NCBI GenBank assembly: GCA_012513165.1 | Contig: JAAZCT010000036.1 | Span: forward strand, 1 to 14,463 | DNA from: Actinomycetales bacterium | GTDB lineage: Bacteria > Actinomycetota > Actinomycetes > Propionibacteriales > Nocardioidaceae | Reading direction: 5' to 3' | DNA length: 14,463 nucleotides | Part shown: positions 1-6,198 of the stretch, one piece after another | Layout: every line of letters starts with the position of its first letter | How positions within the stretch are numbered: position 1 is the first letter of the stretch | Made by a program: the position numbers and the translations under genes | The notes under the pieces: generated by a model | Databases searched by the model: none | Told to the model about the DNA's origin: nothing | Seen by the model: the letters and a program-made list of their open reading frames with translations, nothing else

Positions 1-513
1 CTGCCTGACTGGCTCGAATCGATCAAGAAGGTCGGCGGAAACGAGATCATTGCTGACCTCAATGCCGGACCGGCTTCCTATTTGAAGACCTGGGGAGCAA
101 CGACCTCGTTCCAGCCGGGCGAGAACATCGCACTCAAGCGCCCCACAAAGGCCAGCAAGTACGAATGGAGCCTGTTCCACAACTTCAAGCCGAGCCAAGC
201 CAACGACGGGTCGGTCAAGACTCGCTGGGCCAGCGGCTGGAACGACAACGAATGGTGGCAGGTCGATCTCGGTGCGACGCGCCAGATCACGAAGGTCACC
301 ATCGAGTGGGAGTCGGCGTTCGGCAAGGACTACGATATCCAAACCTCGCATGATGGCACGACGTGGACGAAGGTTGCCGAGGTCAGAAACGGCAAGGGCG
401 GCCTCAACACGATCAAGATCGCCGATGGTTCCGGACAGTACGTCCGTTTCCAAGGCATCAAGCGAGCCACGAAGTACGGATACTCCATCAAGGAGATCCA
501 AGTCTTCAGCTAG
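1..513 (+). CDS. C-terminal part of a discoidin (F5/8 type C, CBM32-like) domain protein
   Basis: The reading frame is open from the first base to a TAG at 511-513, so this is the last 170 residues of a longer protein whose start lies before the window. From about residue 39 onward the sequence is a complete discoidin-type jelly-roll domain: an N-terminal GENIAL-type strand, then ANDGSVKTRWASGW, WWQVDLGATRQITKV, DIQTSHDGTTWTKV and YVRFQG, ending in SIKEIQVFS. Such domains usually bind sugars or cell-surface glycans at the end of secreted glycosidases or sugar-binding proteins, so an extracellular location is likely. The preceding residues (about 1-30) form a short helical stretch ending SYLKTWG; I cannot name the catalytic or binding domain they belong to, though the end of a sugar-ABC solute-binding protein is possible. 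The domain call is firm; the whole-protein function is unknown. Confidence 0.85.
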   Translation: MPDWLESIKKVGGNEIIADLNAGPASYLKTWGATTSFQPGENIALKRPTKASKYEWSLFHNFKPSQANDGSVKTRWASGWNDNEWWQVDLGATRQITKVTIEWESAFGKDYDIQTSHDGTTWTKVAEVRNGKGGLNTIKIADGSGQYVRFQGIKRATKYGYSIKEIQVFS

Positions 514-526
514 GTTCACCCACGAG

Positions 527-560
527 CGAGGGGCCTGTCACTTCGGTGGCGGGCCCCTCG
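527..560 (+). terminator. Intrinsic-type hairpin after the discoidin-domain gene
   Basis: An inverted repeat starts 13 bases after the TAG stop. A perfect 9-bp outer stem (527-535 with 552-560) continues through six more pairs, two of them G-U, to a C(TTCG)G tetraloop at 541-546. The UUCG tetraloop is exceptionally stable. The T-tract that follows is poor (TCTCGCT), common for actinobacterial terminators. Confidence 0.8.
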
Positions 561-611
561 TCTCGCTAACGAGTCTCTGTCGCGGTACCTTCTATTTCAA
601 GTTTCATCGAT

Positions 612-623
612 TAGGGTCGACCT
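612..623 (+). promoter_or_regulatory. Putative -10 box of a leaderless transcript (PLDc_N-type gene)
   Basis: TAGGGT at 612-617 lies 6 nt before the ATG at 624, which would place the transcription start at or next to the start codon. No good -35 box is visible. AGGG inside the same box (613-616) could instead act as a weak ribosome binding site. Confidence 0.45.
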
Positions 624-887
624 ATGAGTGGAATTGGTGTGCTCGAAATTCTGATAATCCTGGCGCTGAGCCTCGTGCCATTTGCGATTTGGTTGTGGGC
701 GTTGGTGGACTCGGTTGTCCGCCCTCAACAGAATTGGGCCGCAGCGAACCAGAATCAGTTGTTGTGGGTGATTCTGATTGTGCTAATCCCGTGTGTGGGT
801 GCGGTGCTGTACTTCTTAGTTCCGAGGCCCGCATTGAAGGCAGCTACGGGCGGCTCGGGCACAACGCCCGGCGCACCAAGCGCCTGA
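624..887 (+). CDS. Small membrane protein with PLDc_N-like domain
   Basis: An 87-residue protein with two hydrophobic segments (about 6-28 and 45-67) separated by a short polar loop, and a Gly/Ser/Pro-rich tail. The pattern PFAIWLWALVDSVVRP, then a polar loop, then LLWVILIVLIPCVGAVLYFLV matches the phospholipase D nuclease N-terminal (PLDc_N) family. That family occurs either fused to cardiolipin synthases or, as here, as a free-standing two-helix membrane protein of unknown role. There is no HKD catalytic motif, so it is not an enzyme by itself. It is a single-gene unit with hairpins on both sides. The start is set by the TAGGGT-N6-ATG arrangement. Confidence 0.8.
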   Translation: MSGIGVLEILIILALSLVPFAIWLWALVDSVVRPQQNWAAANQNQLLWVILIVLIPCVGAVLYFLVPRPALKAATGGSGTTPGAPSA

Positions 888-904
888 ATGGCTCCAAGAA
901 CGAG

Positions 905-936
905 AAAACCCCGACGATCATTTTCGCCGGGGTTTT
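905..936. terminator. Bidirectional terminator between PLDc_N gene and tRNA-Arg
   Basis: AAAACCCCG (905-913) pairs perfectly with CGGGGTTTT (928-936) around a 14-nt loop. The stem ends in T runs on both strands, so it can stop transcription of the upstream plus-strand gene and of the minus-strand tRNA-Arg, whose mature 3' end is only 6 nt away. Confidence 0.85.
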
Positions 937-941
937 GCTTG

Positions 942-1014
942 TGCGCCCGAAGGGATTCGAACCCCTAACCTCTTGATCCGTAGTCAAGTGCTCTATCCGT
1001 TGAGCTACGGGCGC
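942..1014 (-). tRNA. tRNA-Arg (anticodon ACG)
   Basis: The reverse complement folds as a 73-nt cloverleaf: acceptor GCGCCCG/CGGGCGC, D-stem GCTC/GAGC, anticodon stem CTTGA/TCAAG with loop CTACGGA (anticodon ACG, read as ICG), five-base variable loop, T-stem AGGGG/CCCTT with loop TTCGAAT, and discriminator A. The CCA end is not encoded (the next bases are CAA), so it must be added after transcription. Confidence 0.95.
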
Positions 1015-1025
1015 CCAGTGCTCAC

Positions 1026-1041
1026 CGAGGCGAGAACCTCG
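1026..1041. repeat. Small inverted repeat between tRNA-Arg and the TetR gene
   Basis: CGAGG (1026-1030) and CCTCG (1037-1041) are separated by 6 nt. It lies in the 131-bp divergent region between the minus-strand tRNA and the plus-strand TetR gene. It is short and could be chance; an operator role is only a possibility. Confidence 0.25.
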
Positions 1042-1132
1042 ATAACTCTACAACGTCGGCACCCGCTTTGGAAATTCGGGGTTCGAGGCAGTCGATTCCC
1101 TCATTTCGCAGATGAAACCGTGCGCACCCTTC

Positions 1133-1145
1133 TATCCTTGATGGC
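1133..1145 (+). promoter_or_regulatory. Putative -10 box of a leaderless TetR transcript
   Basis: TATCCT (1133-1138) is followed by 7 nt and then the ATG at 1146. There is no Shine-Dalgarno sequence before this ATG, which supports leaderless translation. No convincing -35 is seen. The same hexamer (1823-1828) precedes tRNA-Ser(GCT). Confidence 0.5.
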
Positions 1146-1760
1146 ATGACTCAAGTGCGCCGAATCCCTTCGCGCGCTGACGGTATCGCCAACCGCGAGA
1201 AGCTGCTGGACGCGGCCGAAACCTACTTTGCTCAACACGGCTTGGACGCGCCGTTGCATGGTGTCGCCGAGTTGGCGGGGGTCGGCACGGGCACCCTGTA
1301 TCGAAACTTCGCGTCGCAGGATGAACTCGTTGAAGCGCTGTTCGAACGAATTGACTCCACATTCGCGAAAGTTGCGAGCGAGGCCTCGGCGCAACGAAAC
1401 GGTTGGCGGGCACTCGAAACATTCTTGCGCCAGACTGTCGCCTTCTTGGTAGACAACCCAGCGACGAGTGAGATCATTCGTCGCCAGGCCGACAACGATC
1501 CTGTAAACAGCCCTGCTGGGCGGGCCTGGGTGGATCCGGTGGAGGAGTTCGTTGCACTGGCGAAGGCCGAGGGTTCGGCCCGCCCAGATCTCACGGGACA
1601 AGACCTCGCGGCTGCCCCGCTTGCGCTCGGCTCATTACAAAACTTCAGCCCGGACGAGCGCACTGAGATCGCGGCCAGAATGGTCACTCTCATGCTCGAC
1701 GGGATGCGCGCCCACCCTCACGCGCCAACGGCCTTGCCGGTCGGCGCCGATCAAATCTGA
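1146..1760 (+). CDS. TetR/AcrR-family transcriptional regulator
   Basis: A 204-residue protein of normal length for one-component TetR regulators. Residues about 14-62 form the N-terminal three-helix DNA-binding domain: REKLLDAAETYFAQHGLD leads into the helix-turn-helix VAELAGVGTGTLYRNF at about 40-55, then the SQDELVEAL helix. The rest is a helical ligand and dimer domain with no recognisable specificity; its pattern (TFLRQTVAFLVDN, then ARMVTLMLDGM near the end) is common in the family. It stands alone between two tRNA genes, so its target is unclear; candidates are its own promoter or unlinked genes. The start is chosen because a TATCCT box lies 7 nt upstream. An ATG at 1141 is in another frame. 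Confidence 0.88.
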   Translation: MTQVRRIPSRADGIANREKLLDAAETYFAQHGLDAPLHGVAELAGVGTGTLYRNFASQDELVEALFERIDSTFAKVASEASAQRNGWRALETFLRQTVAFLVDNPATSEIIRRQADNDPVNSPAGRAWVDPVEEFVALAKAEGSARPDLTGQDLAAAPLALGSLQNFSPDERTEIAARMVTLMLDGMRAHPHAPTALPVGADQI

Positions 1761-1839
1761 GGAAACCGGCCGGCGCTGCTCGTAGGTTTGGCCCCACCTG
1801 AGATCCGGGGCGCCCGGGTCGGTATCCTTACTGGGCCTA

Positions 1840-1926
1840 GGAGATGTCGCATAGTGGCCTAGTGCGCCCGCCTGCTAAGCGGGTTGAGGGTCAAACCTCT
1901 CGAGGGTTCAAATCCCTCCATCTCCG
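1840..1926 (+). tRNA. tRNA-Ser (anticodon GCT)
   Basis: An 87-nt class II tRNA. The acceptor stem is GGAGATG/CATCTCC, the anticodon loop CTGCTAA sits on a CCGC-type stem (about 1867-1883), a long variable arm of serine type follows, and the T-arm is GAGGG TTCAAAT CCCTC. The discriminator is G1926, and CCA is encoded directly after it at 1927-1929, unlike the other two tRNAs here. A TATCCT box at 1823-1828 is a plausible -10 element. Confidence 0.95.
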
Positions 1927-1947
1927 CCAGTCGTTTCACGAAAGCGA

Positions 1948-1988
1948 AAAACGCCTGAATCTCAGTAAAAAAGAGATTCGGGCGTTTT
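1948..1988. terminator. Bidirectional terminator after tRNA-Ser(GCT)
   Basis: A 16-bp stem (1948-1963 with 1973-1988, one G-U or A-C position) has a 9-nt A-rich loop, with A/T runs at both feet. It lies 19 nt after the encoded CCA of tRNA-Ser(GCT). On the minus strand it lies about 80 nt beyond the last membrane-protein gene, so it probably ends both converging transcripts. Confidence 0.88.
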
Positions 1989-1995
1989 GCATTTC

Positions 1996-2034
1996 TGACA
2001 TAAGAGCCCCCATTCGGTGACATATACGTGACAT
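1996..2034. repeat. Three TGACAT direct repeats at 11-bp multiples
   Basis: TGACAT occurs at 1996-2001, 2018-2023 and 2029-2034. The last two belong to the longer GTGACAT (2017-2023 and 2028-2034). Start-to-start distances are 22 and 11 bp, about two and one DNA turns, so the copies face the same side of the helix. They lie between the terminator and the end of a convergent gene, where no promoter is obvious. Function unknown. Confidence 0.45.
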
Positions 2035-2071
2035 TTGTAGTCGCGTGCAAGACGGCAGCTTTGCGGGCCTG

Positions 2072-3310
2072 TTAGTCCTCGCTAGCGTGCGAGCCCGTCT
2101 GGGCGGCTCGAATACGGGCGCGCAGTAGCAACACGGCCCAGCCGGCAGTGGCCATGCCGTCAAGCATCCAGACCAGACCGATCGTCCACCGCAGCCAAGT
2201 CCACAGATGCAGCACCTGTCCGCCGTAAACGATCACCACGAGTCCCATCACGACTTCGGCGAGTCCATAGAACAGTGAGAACACGGGACGACGCCGCAGG
2301 AACCCGCGGAACTTGCCAAGGAACTTAGACGAGTCGAATGCCTCGTCTTGGAACTCGCTGAAAATGCTGTCTTTCAGGACCGCACCGGTCGACTTCGGCT
2401 CCACCACCGTGACCTCGGCGTCTGGAACCGTTCCGGCGAGCCAGTCGGCGGCAGCCGTGGGTAGCCCGATCAAGGCGAGTGCTTCAGATAGGAACTCGCT
2501 GGAATCGGGGTCGATTGCTTGAAGTGCTGTGGCGAGTTCCTCGGGAACAGCCGCGCCGGCTTCGTGAATGAGTCTCGTGCCGTCCGCCAAGAGTTCTTCA
2601 ACCTGGGTATTGCCGAACGTAGCCACCAGTGTTTGACGTGGCGCTGCGTTTCGCATTGCGAACGTCGACGTCCGGCGGCCAACACGGATCTTGGCGCGCA
2701 TCACGTGGCCGTCGCCCAACTGCATCACGGTGGCCACCGGAAGTTCGGAACGGGTAGCCAAATCGACGGCAGCGTCAGCGCTGTTGCCTGAAGGGTCTGA
2801 CACGATCGTGAAGTCGCCGACGAACGCCCGGTCGACCGGAGTCTCTGCGGCTGCAGCGATGAACCCCGGACTGATGGTGTCGCGGCCGGACATCGCATGC
2901 ACGACGGGTGTTTCACCCGGGTTTGCCGCCGTTTCGATCAGCGCCGCGATCTCGGCAGGGAGATCTTTGACTGCGTAATCGGTTCCGTGCTGGTCGACGA
3001 TGGCGTCCTCGAACACGGCAACGGTATTGAAATAGTGGAGCACCGACCGGGTACACGCTTGGGCGCTCAAGGGTTCGCGAGTAACCCCATCGACTCGAAG
3101 CGCGTCATGTTGTGCGTCCAACAGGATCGTGACCAGGATCGTGCCCGGCTGCGCGACATCAACGCCGTCTATGACAGCGGCCGCAACGCGAATCCGATCG
3201 AAGTATTCGGCAACGTCCGGGACGTTGATTCTTGAACCATCAGCACGATATCGAACCAGCTGGATCAGCCACTCAGAGACGTCGGTTAATTGCACATCCG
3301 AATCAGTCAC
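2072..3310 (-). CDS. Uncharacterised protein with two C-terminal membrane helices
   Basis: A 412-residue protein I do not recognise. Residues 1 to about 335 are soluble-looking and mixed alpha/beta, without a visible enzyme motif. The segment from about 320 carries many charged and aromatic residues (FSEFQDEAFDSSKFLGKF), then RRR. Two hydrophobic helices follow at about 342-363 and 375-396, and a short charged tail ends the protein. The large N-terminal part therefore probably sits in the cytoplasm, anchored by a C-terminal hairpin in the membrane. The start is a GTG 6 nt after the stop of the upstream gene, with no Shine-Dalgarno, suggesting translational coupling; the next in-frame GTG is five codons on. 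The gene is the last of its transcript. Tight pairing with the smaller membrane protein suggests a shared role. Confidence 0.75.
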   Translation of the reverse strand: MTDSDVQLTDVSEWLIQLVRYRADGSRINVPDVAEYFDRIRVAAAVIDGVDVAQPGTILVTILLDAQHDALRVDGVTREPLSAQACTRSVLHYFNTVAVFEDAIVDQHGTDYAVKDLPAEIAALIETAANPGETPVVHAMSGRDTISPGFIAAAAETPVDRAFVGDFTIVSDPSGNSADAAVDLATRSELPVATVMQLGDGHVMRAKIRVGRRTSTFAMRNAAPRQTLVATFGNTQVEELLADGTRLIHEAGAAVPEELATALQAIDPDSSEFLSEALALIGLPTAAADWLAGTVPDAEVTVVEPKSTGAVLKDSIFSEFQDEAFDSSKFLGKFRGFLRRRPVFSLFYGLAEVVMGLVVIVYGGQVLHLWTWLRWTIGLVWMLDGMATAGWAVLLLRARIRAAQTGSHASED

Positions 3311-3316
3311 GAGTAA

Positions 3317-3763
3317 TCAGTCGGCCTGTTCGAAATCGGCAGGATTGAACCGGCGGTAGCCGTGAGCCTCGTTGAGTCGACCGTAAACCTCGTTGACGAG
3401 TTCTGTGTGCCGCGAAACGTCAATCACATTGAGCGGTAGGGAAACCGTGCGTTCGGCGCTGTCGGCGAAGGTGAGCATCCCGTCGGCGAGTGCAACGTCT
3501 TGGACGTCTTTCCACTTGCCTTCGTCCTTGCGCGTGCGATATCCGACCGGATCGAGCGTGAGCACCACAGGAGGGCGCAGCAGCACGATGAACGAGACGG
3601 CGATGAGCAGCGCGAAAACCACACCGGCGCCGATGTCTAAGGCGAGCGTGCTCTCAAGCGCGCCGCGCAGCAGAAACCACAGCGCCACCACGACAGCCGC
3701 GACGATGAAAGCCATGCCCGTCGTGAGCATGCCGAAGGCACGACTGAGCCGATATTGATTCAC
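3317..3763 (-). CDS. Two-helix membrane protein with PH-like C-terminal domain
   Basis: A 148-residue protein with membrane helices at about 10-33 and 40-62 and a cytoplasmic domain of about 85 residues. The pattern VVLTLDPVGYRTR, then KWKDVQDVALADGMLTFAD, then SLPLNVIDVSRHTELVNEVYGRL resembles the small bacterial PH-like domains found behind two membrane helices; the family assignment is tentative. The GTG start at 3761-3763 is one base after the tRNA-Ser(TGA) discriminator, leaving no room for a ribosome binding site; in-frame ATGs at 3730 and 3715 also lack one. It is followed after 6 nt by the 412-residue protein, so the two are surely co-transcribed. Function unknown. Confidence 0.72.
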   Translation of the reverse strand: MNQYRLSRAFGMLTTGMAFIVAAVVVALWFLLRGALESTLALDIGAGVVFALLIAVSFIVLLRPPVVLTLDPVGYRTRKDEGKWKDVQDVALADGMLTFADSAERTVSLPLNVIDVSRHTELVNEVYGRLNEAHGYRRFNPADFEQAD

Positions 3764-3764
3764 G

Positions 3765-3852
3765 CAGAGGGGGCGGGATTCGAACCCGCGGCTGGCTCTT
3801 CACCAGCGATCGCTTTCAAGGCGATTCCATTCGGCCGCTCTGGCACCCCTCC
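3765..3852 (-). tRNA. tRNA-Ser (anticodon TGA)
   Basis: An 88-nt class II tRNA on the reverse strand: acceptor GGAGGGG/CCCCTCT (first pair G-U), anticodon stem ATCGC/GCGAT with loop CTTGAAA (anticodon TGA), a long variable arm GCTGGTGAAGAGCCAGC, T-arm CGGG TTCGAAT CCCG, and discriminator G3765. CCA is not encoded; the next bases are C and then the GTG of the following gene. It is collinear with the amidase upstream, and I see no terminator in the 90 bases between them. Confidence 0.95.
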
Positions 3853-3942
3853 TGAACCCGCTCGCGCGTGAAGCGAAGTGGGCTCGTCAGATTCTCTCAT
3901 TACGGCGGTTCTGTTGGGGCAAATGGGTGCGTGATGCCGAGT

Positions 3943-4719
3943 TCACGAGCGCAGGCGGCGCATCCGGAGCGCCGGGTTCGTTTCGCGCGCACTCGCGGTC
4001 TGGGCCGGATCGACTTCCACGACCAACACCTCCGGTTCGAGGCCAGCGCGCGCCAACCGTTCACCGAGCGCGCCAATCACCTGCGAGTGACCCGAATAGG
4101 TGGGTCCGCTTTGCCCCACAGCAATCACCGGGCACACGTTCTCGATAGCGCGTGCCGCGAGGAGGGTCTCCCACTGGAACGACTTGTTCGGGCCAGCAAG
4201 CCACGCGGCTGGCACGATCAGCCCTTCGGCGCCTGCGTCGATCAGCGCGCGAGCCAGTTCGGGGAACCGCAGGTCGTAACACGTCAGTACGCCCCAGGTC
4301 TCGCCGTTGATCTCGATCACACACGGTTCGATCGGTCCGGCTGTGAACCGCTCCGATTCGCGATATCCGAACGAGTCGAACAGGTGGATCTTGCGATAGG
4401 TCGCCTGCACGTCTCCGCTCGGGCCCACAGCGACCACAGTGTTGAAGGGCTTGTCGTCGTGGGTTTCGAACATGCCCGCGACGATGTGAGCGTCGAGCCG
4501 CCGAGCTTCGGCCGCGAGGAACTGCACGAACGGCCCGTCGAGCGGCTGGCTCACGTTCGTCACATCGAACTCGGGCGGGCCGAAGTCACACATCACGGCC
4601 TCGGGCAGCACCACCAGATCCACCTCGCCGGCGCTGATGGGCGCCAACGTGCGGCCGATGGTTTCGAGGTTTTCCGCAGGATCGAGACTGGACGCGAATT
4701 GAACGAGTGCTGTGCGCAT
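3943..4719 (-). CDS. Nitrilase-superfamily amidase (omega-amidase / Nit2-like)
   Basis: A 258-residue carbon-nitrogen hydrolase. The catalytic triad is visible: Glu40 in VVLPEAV, Lys110 in YRKIHLFD and Cys147 in LTCYDLRFPE. The YRKIHLFD and CYDLRFPE pattern is that of the Nit1/Nit2 branch. Nit2-type omega-amidases hydrolyse alpha-ketoglutaramate or ketosuccinamate to ammonia and a keto acid; Nit1-type enzymes repair deaminated glutathione. The transaminase immediately upstream on the same strand (57-nt gap) favours the omega-amidase role, because glutamine transaminases release alpha-ketoglutaramate. The protein is cytosolic, with no signal peptide. The ATG start gives the family-typical MRTALVQF N-terminus; a perfect GGAGG lies only 1 nt before it, unusually close. 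Nit1 activity cannot be excluded. Confidence 0.88.
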   Translation of the reverse strand: MRTALVQFASSLDPAENLETIGRTLAPISAGEVDLVVLPEAVMCDFGPPEFDVTNVSQPLDGPFVQFLAAEARRLDAHIVAGMFETHDDKPFNTVVAVGPSGDVQATYRKIHLFDSFGYRESERFTAGPIEPCVIEINGETWGVLTCYDLRFPELARALIDAGAEGLIVPAAWLAGPNKSFQWETLLAARAIENVCPVIAVGQSGPTYSGHSQVIGALGERLARAGLEPEVLVVEVDPAQTASARETNPALRMRRLRS

Positions 4720-4776
4720 GCCTCCAGTGTTCCGGGTTTTGGGCGTGAATGCTCGTTTGGTTTGGCGTGTCGAGGG

Positions 4777-5946
4777 CTAACGCGCGAGCTGCCCTAGGCG
4801 TTCGACTGCTTCGGTGAGCACCGACTCCTGTTTACAAAATGCCCAGCGAACGAGCGCTTTTCCGGCAGATTCTTCGCCAGGTTTTCGGTCGTAGAGAGTT
4901 TCAAGAGGAATCGCTACGAGGCCGGCCAGTTCGGGAAGCTTCTGGCAGAAATCGAGTCCGTCGTTGAAGCCGAGCGGCCGCACGTCCGTGGTCACGAAGT
5001 AGGTGCCCTGCGGTTGAACCAGCCCGAAACCGGCAGCATCGAGCCCGGCCACCAGTTGGTTTCGGCGCGCTTGGAGCCAGGCCGCGTAATCGGAAAAATA
5101 GGAGTCCGGCAGAGCAAGTGCGGCGGCCGCACCGAGTTGGAGGGGTGCGCCGCTCGCGAACGTCACGAACTGTTTGATGCCCAACAAGCCGGACATCAGT
5201 GGCTCGGGCCCGCTCGCCCATCCGACTTTCCAGCCGGTGAACGCGAACGATTTGCCCATACTTGAGATGGTGATGGTCCGCTCGAACATGCCCGGCAGGG
5301 TCGCGATCGGTGTGTGCCGTGCGTTGTCGAAAACAAGGTGTTCGTATACCTCGTCGCTGATCACCACGAGGTCCTGTTCGATCGCCACGTCCGCGATTGC
5401 CTGCAGTTCGCTTGAGTCAAACACCCGCCCAGTCGGGTTGTGCGGTGAGTTGAAAATGATCGCTCGGGTGCGATCGGTGACTGCTGCCCGAATCGCGTCG
5501 GCTGTGATGCGGAAGTCGGGTGCAGTCAGTGTGACCGTGCGGTGTGTGGCTCCGGCCCAACGTATCGCCGGGACGTAGATGTCGAAATAGGGCGCGAACA
5601 CGACGACCTCGTCACCCGGATTGACGGTAGCGAACACGGACGCGAACAGCGCTTCACTCGCTCCTGTCGTCGCCACGACGTCGGTGGCTGGGTTCAGTTC
5701 GAGTCCGTACCAGTGGCGCTGATGTGAGGCGACGGCCTCGCAAAACTCGGGAAACCCCCTGCCGGGCGGATACTGGTTGCGCCCGGATTGGATCGCAGCG
5801 ATGGCCGCTTCGGCGACCTCTAGTGGCCCGTCGTGATCGGGGAACCCCTGGCCGAGGTTGATCGCACCCGTCTTAGTCGCGAGCGCACTCATTTCGGTGA
5901 AGATGGTCGTGCCGAAATCGCTCGCACGTTTACTCAGGAGACTCAC
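4777..5946 (-). CDS. PLP-dependent aminotransferase, kynurenine/glutamine transaminase type
   Basis: A 389-residue class I/II fold-type I aminotransferase. Visible motifs are INLGQGFPDHDG (29-40), NQYPPGRGFPEF (58-69), NSPHNPTG (166-173), SDEVYEHLVF (197-206), SSMGKSFAFTGWKVGW with the PLP lysine at Lys232, and a late RWAF arginine that binds the substrate carboxylate. The GQGFPD and SMGKSFAFTGWK pattern is that of kynurenine aminotransferase / glutamine transaminase K and E. coli YbdL-like enzymes, which transaminate methionine, aromatic amino acids or glutamine. With the amidase downstream it fits the glutaminase II pathway or methionine salvage. The GTG start lacks a good Shine-Dalgarno but has a -10 box 7 nt upstream. 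It is divergent from the LVIVD remnant. Confidence 0.88.
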   Translation of the reverse strand: MSLLSKRASDFGTTIFTEMSALATKTGAINLGQGFPDHDGPLEVAEAAIAAIQSGRNQYPPGRGFPEFCEAVASHQRHWYGLELNPATDVVATTGASEALFASVFATVNPGDEVVVFAPYFDIYVPAIRWAGATHRTVTLTAPDFRITADAIRAAVTDRTRAIIFNSPHNPTGRVFDSSELQAIADVAIEQDLVVISDEVYEHLVFDNARHTPIATLPGMFERTITISSMGKSFAFTGWKVGWASGPEPLMSGLLGIKQFVTFASGAPLQLGAAAALALPDSYFSDYAAWLQARRNQLVAGLDAAGFGLVQPQGTYFVTTDVRPLGFNDGLDFCQKLPELAGLVAIPLETLYDRKPGEESAGKALVRWAFCKQESVLTEAVERLGQLAR

Positions 5947-5984
5947 AAGTCCGAGCCTAACCCGGTGTGGCCCGCGTGTGTAAA
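5947..5984 (-). promoter_or_regulatory. Promoter of the transaminase-amidase operon, leaderless type
   Basis: On the minus strand, TAGGCT (5954-5959) lies 7 nt before the GTG start at 5946. TTTACA (5979-5984), 19 nt further upstream, or TTACAC with 18 nt, can serve as the -35 box. This is the most complete promoter in the window, and it sits exactly at the breakpoint of the LVIVD remnant. Confidence 0.55.
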
Positions 5985-6198
5985 ACTGTTTCGCTCAGTC
6001 GATCTGAGCGATCCTTTTCATCCGCAAGAGATCGGATATTGGGTGCCGCCAGCTCCGGTCGCGGCCGTTGACCCGCGCCCGGACCGGCCGCTCGTTATCC
6101 AAAACTTTGATGTCTTCGTTGATGAAGAGTTGCGCGTCTACATCACCGACTACAACGCGGGGCTTTACATCCTCCAGTACGAGGGGCCACTCCCATGA
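5980..6198 (+). pseudogene. C-terminal remnant of an LVIVD-repeat protein
   Basis: The plus-strand frame encodes about 70 residues with the features SVDLSDPFHPQEIGYWVPP, VIQNFDVFVDEELRVYITD and NAGLYILQYEGPLP, ending in TGA at 6196-6198. This is what the last repeat and C-terminus of LVIVD (beta-propeller-like) surface proteins look like; whole proteins have several such repeats and a signal peptide. Here the similarity stops near 5980, where the promoter and start of the divergent transaminase begin. The frame stays open back to an ATG at 5833, but that part is antisense to the transaminase. No start codon with promoter or ribosome binding site is visible. I read it as a decayed gene truncated by a rearrangement. 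Its TGA overlaps the ATG of the next gene (ATGA). Confidence 0.65.

Noticed and set aside
272..976. Plus-strand frame of 234 codons overlapping the discoidin domain, the PLDc_N gene and tRNA-Arg
   Set aside because: It is Arg/Ser-rich, runs through two terminators and an antisense tRNA, and has no ribosome binding site. Its end (RPKGFEPLTS) is the well-known spurious peptide from an antisense tRNA.
1859..2050. Minus-strand frame opposite tRNA-Ser(GCT)
   Set aside because: Its end, MEGFEPSRGLTLNPLSRRAH, is a classic antisense tRNA-Ser artefact, and it crosses the terminator hairpin.
3868..4797. Long plus-strand open frame (309 codons) opposite the amidase
   Set aside because: It is antisense to a clear nitrilase-family enzyme with an intact catalytic triad, and its product is His/Arg-rich without any domain. 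Such frames arise opposite GC-rich genes.
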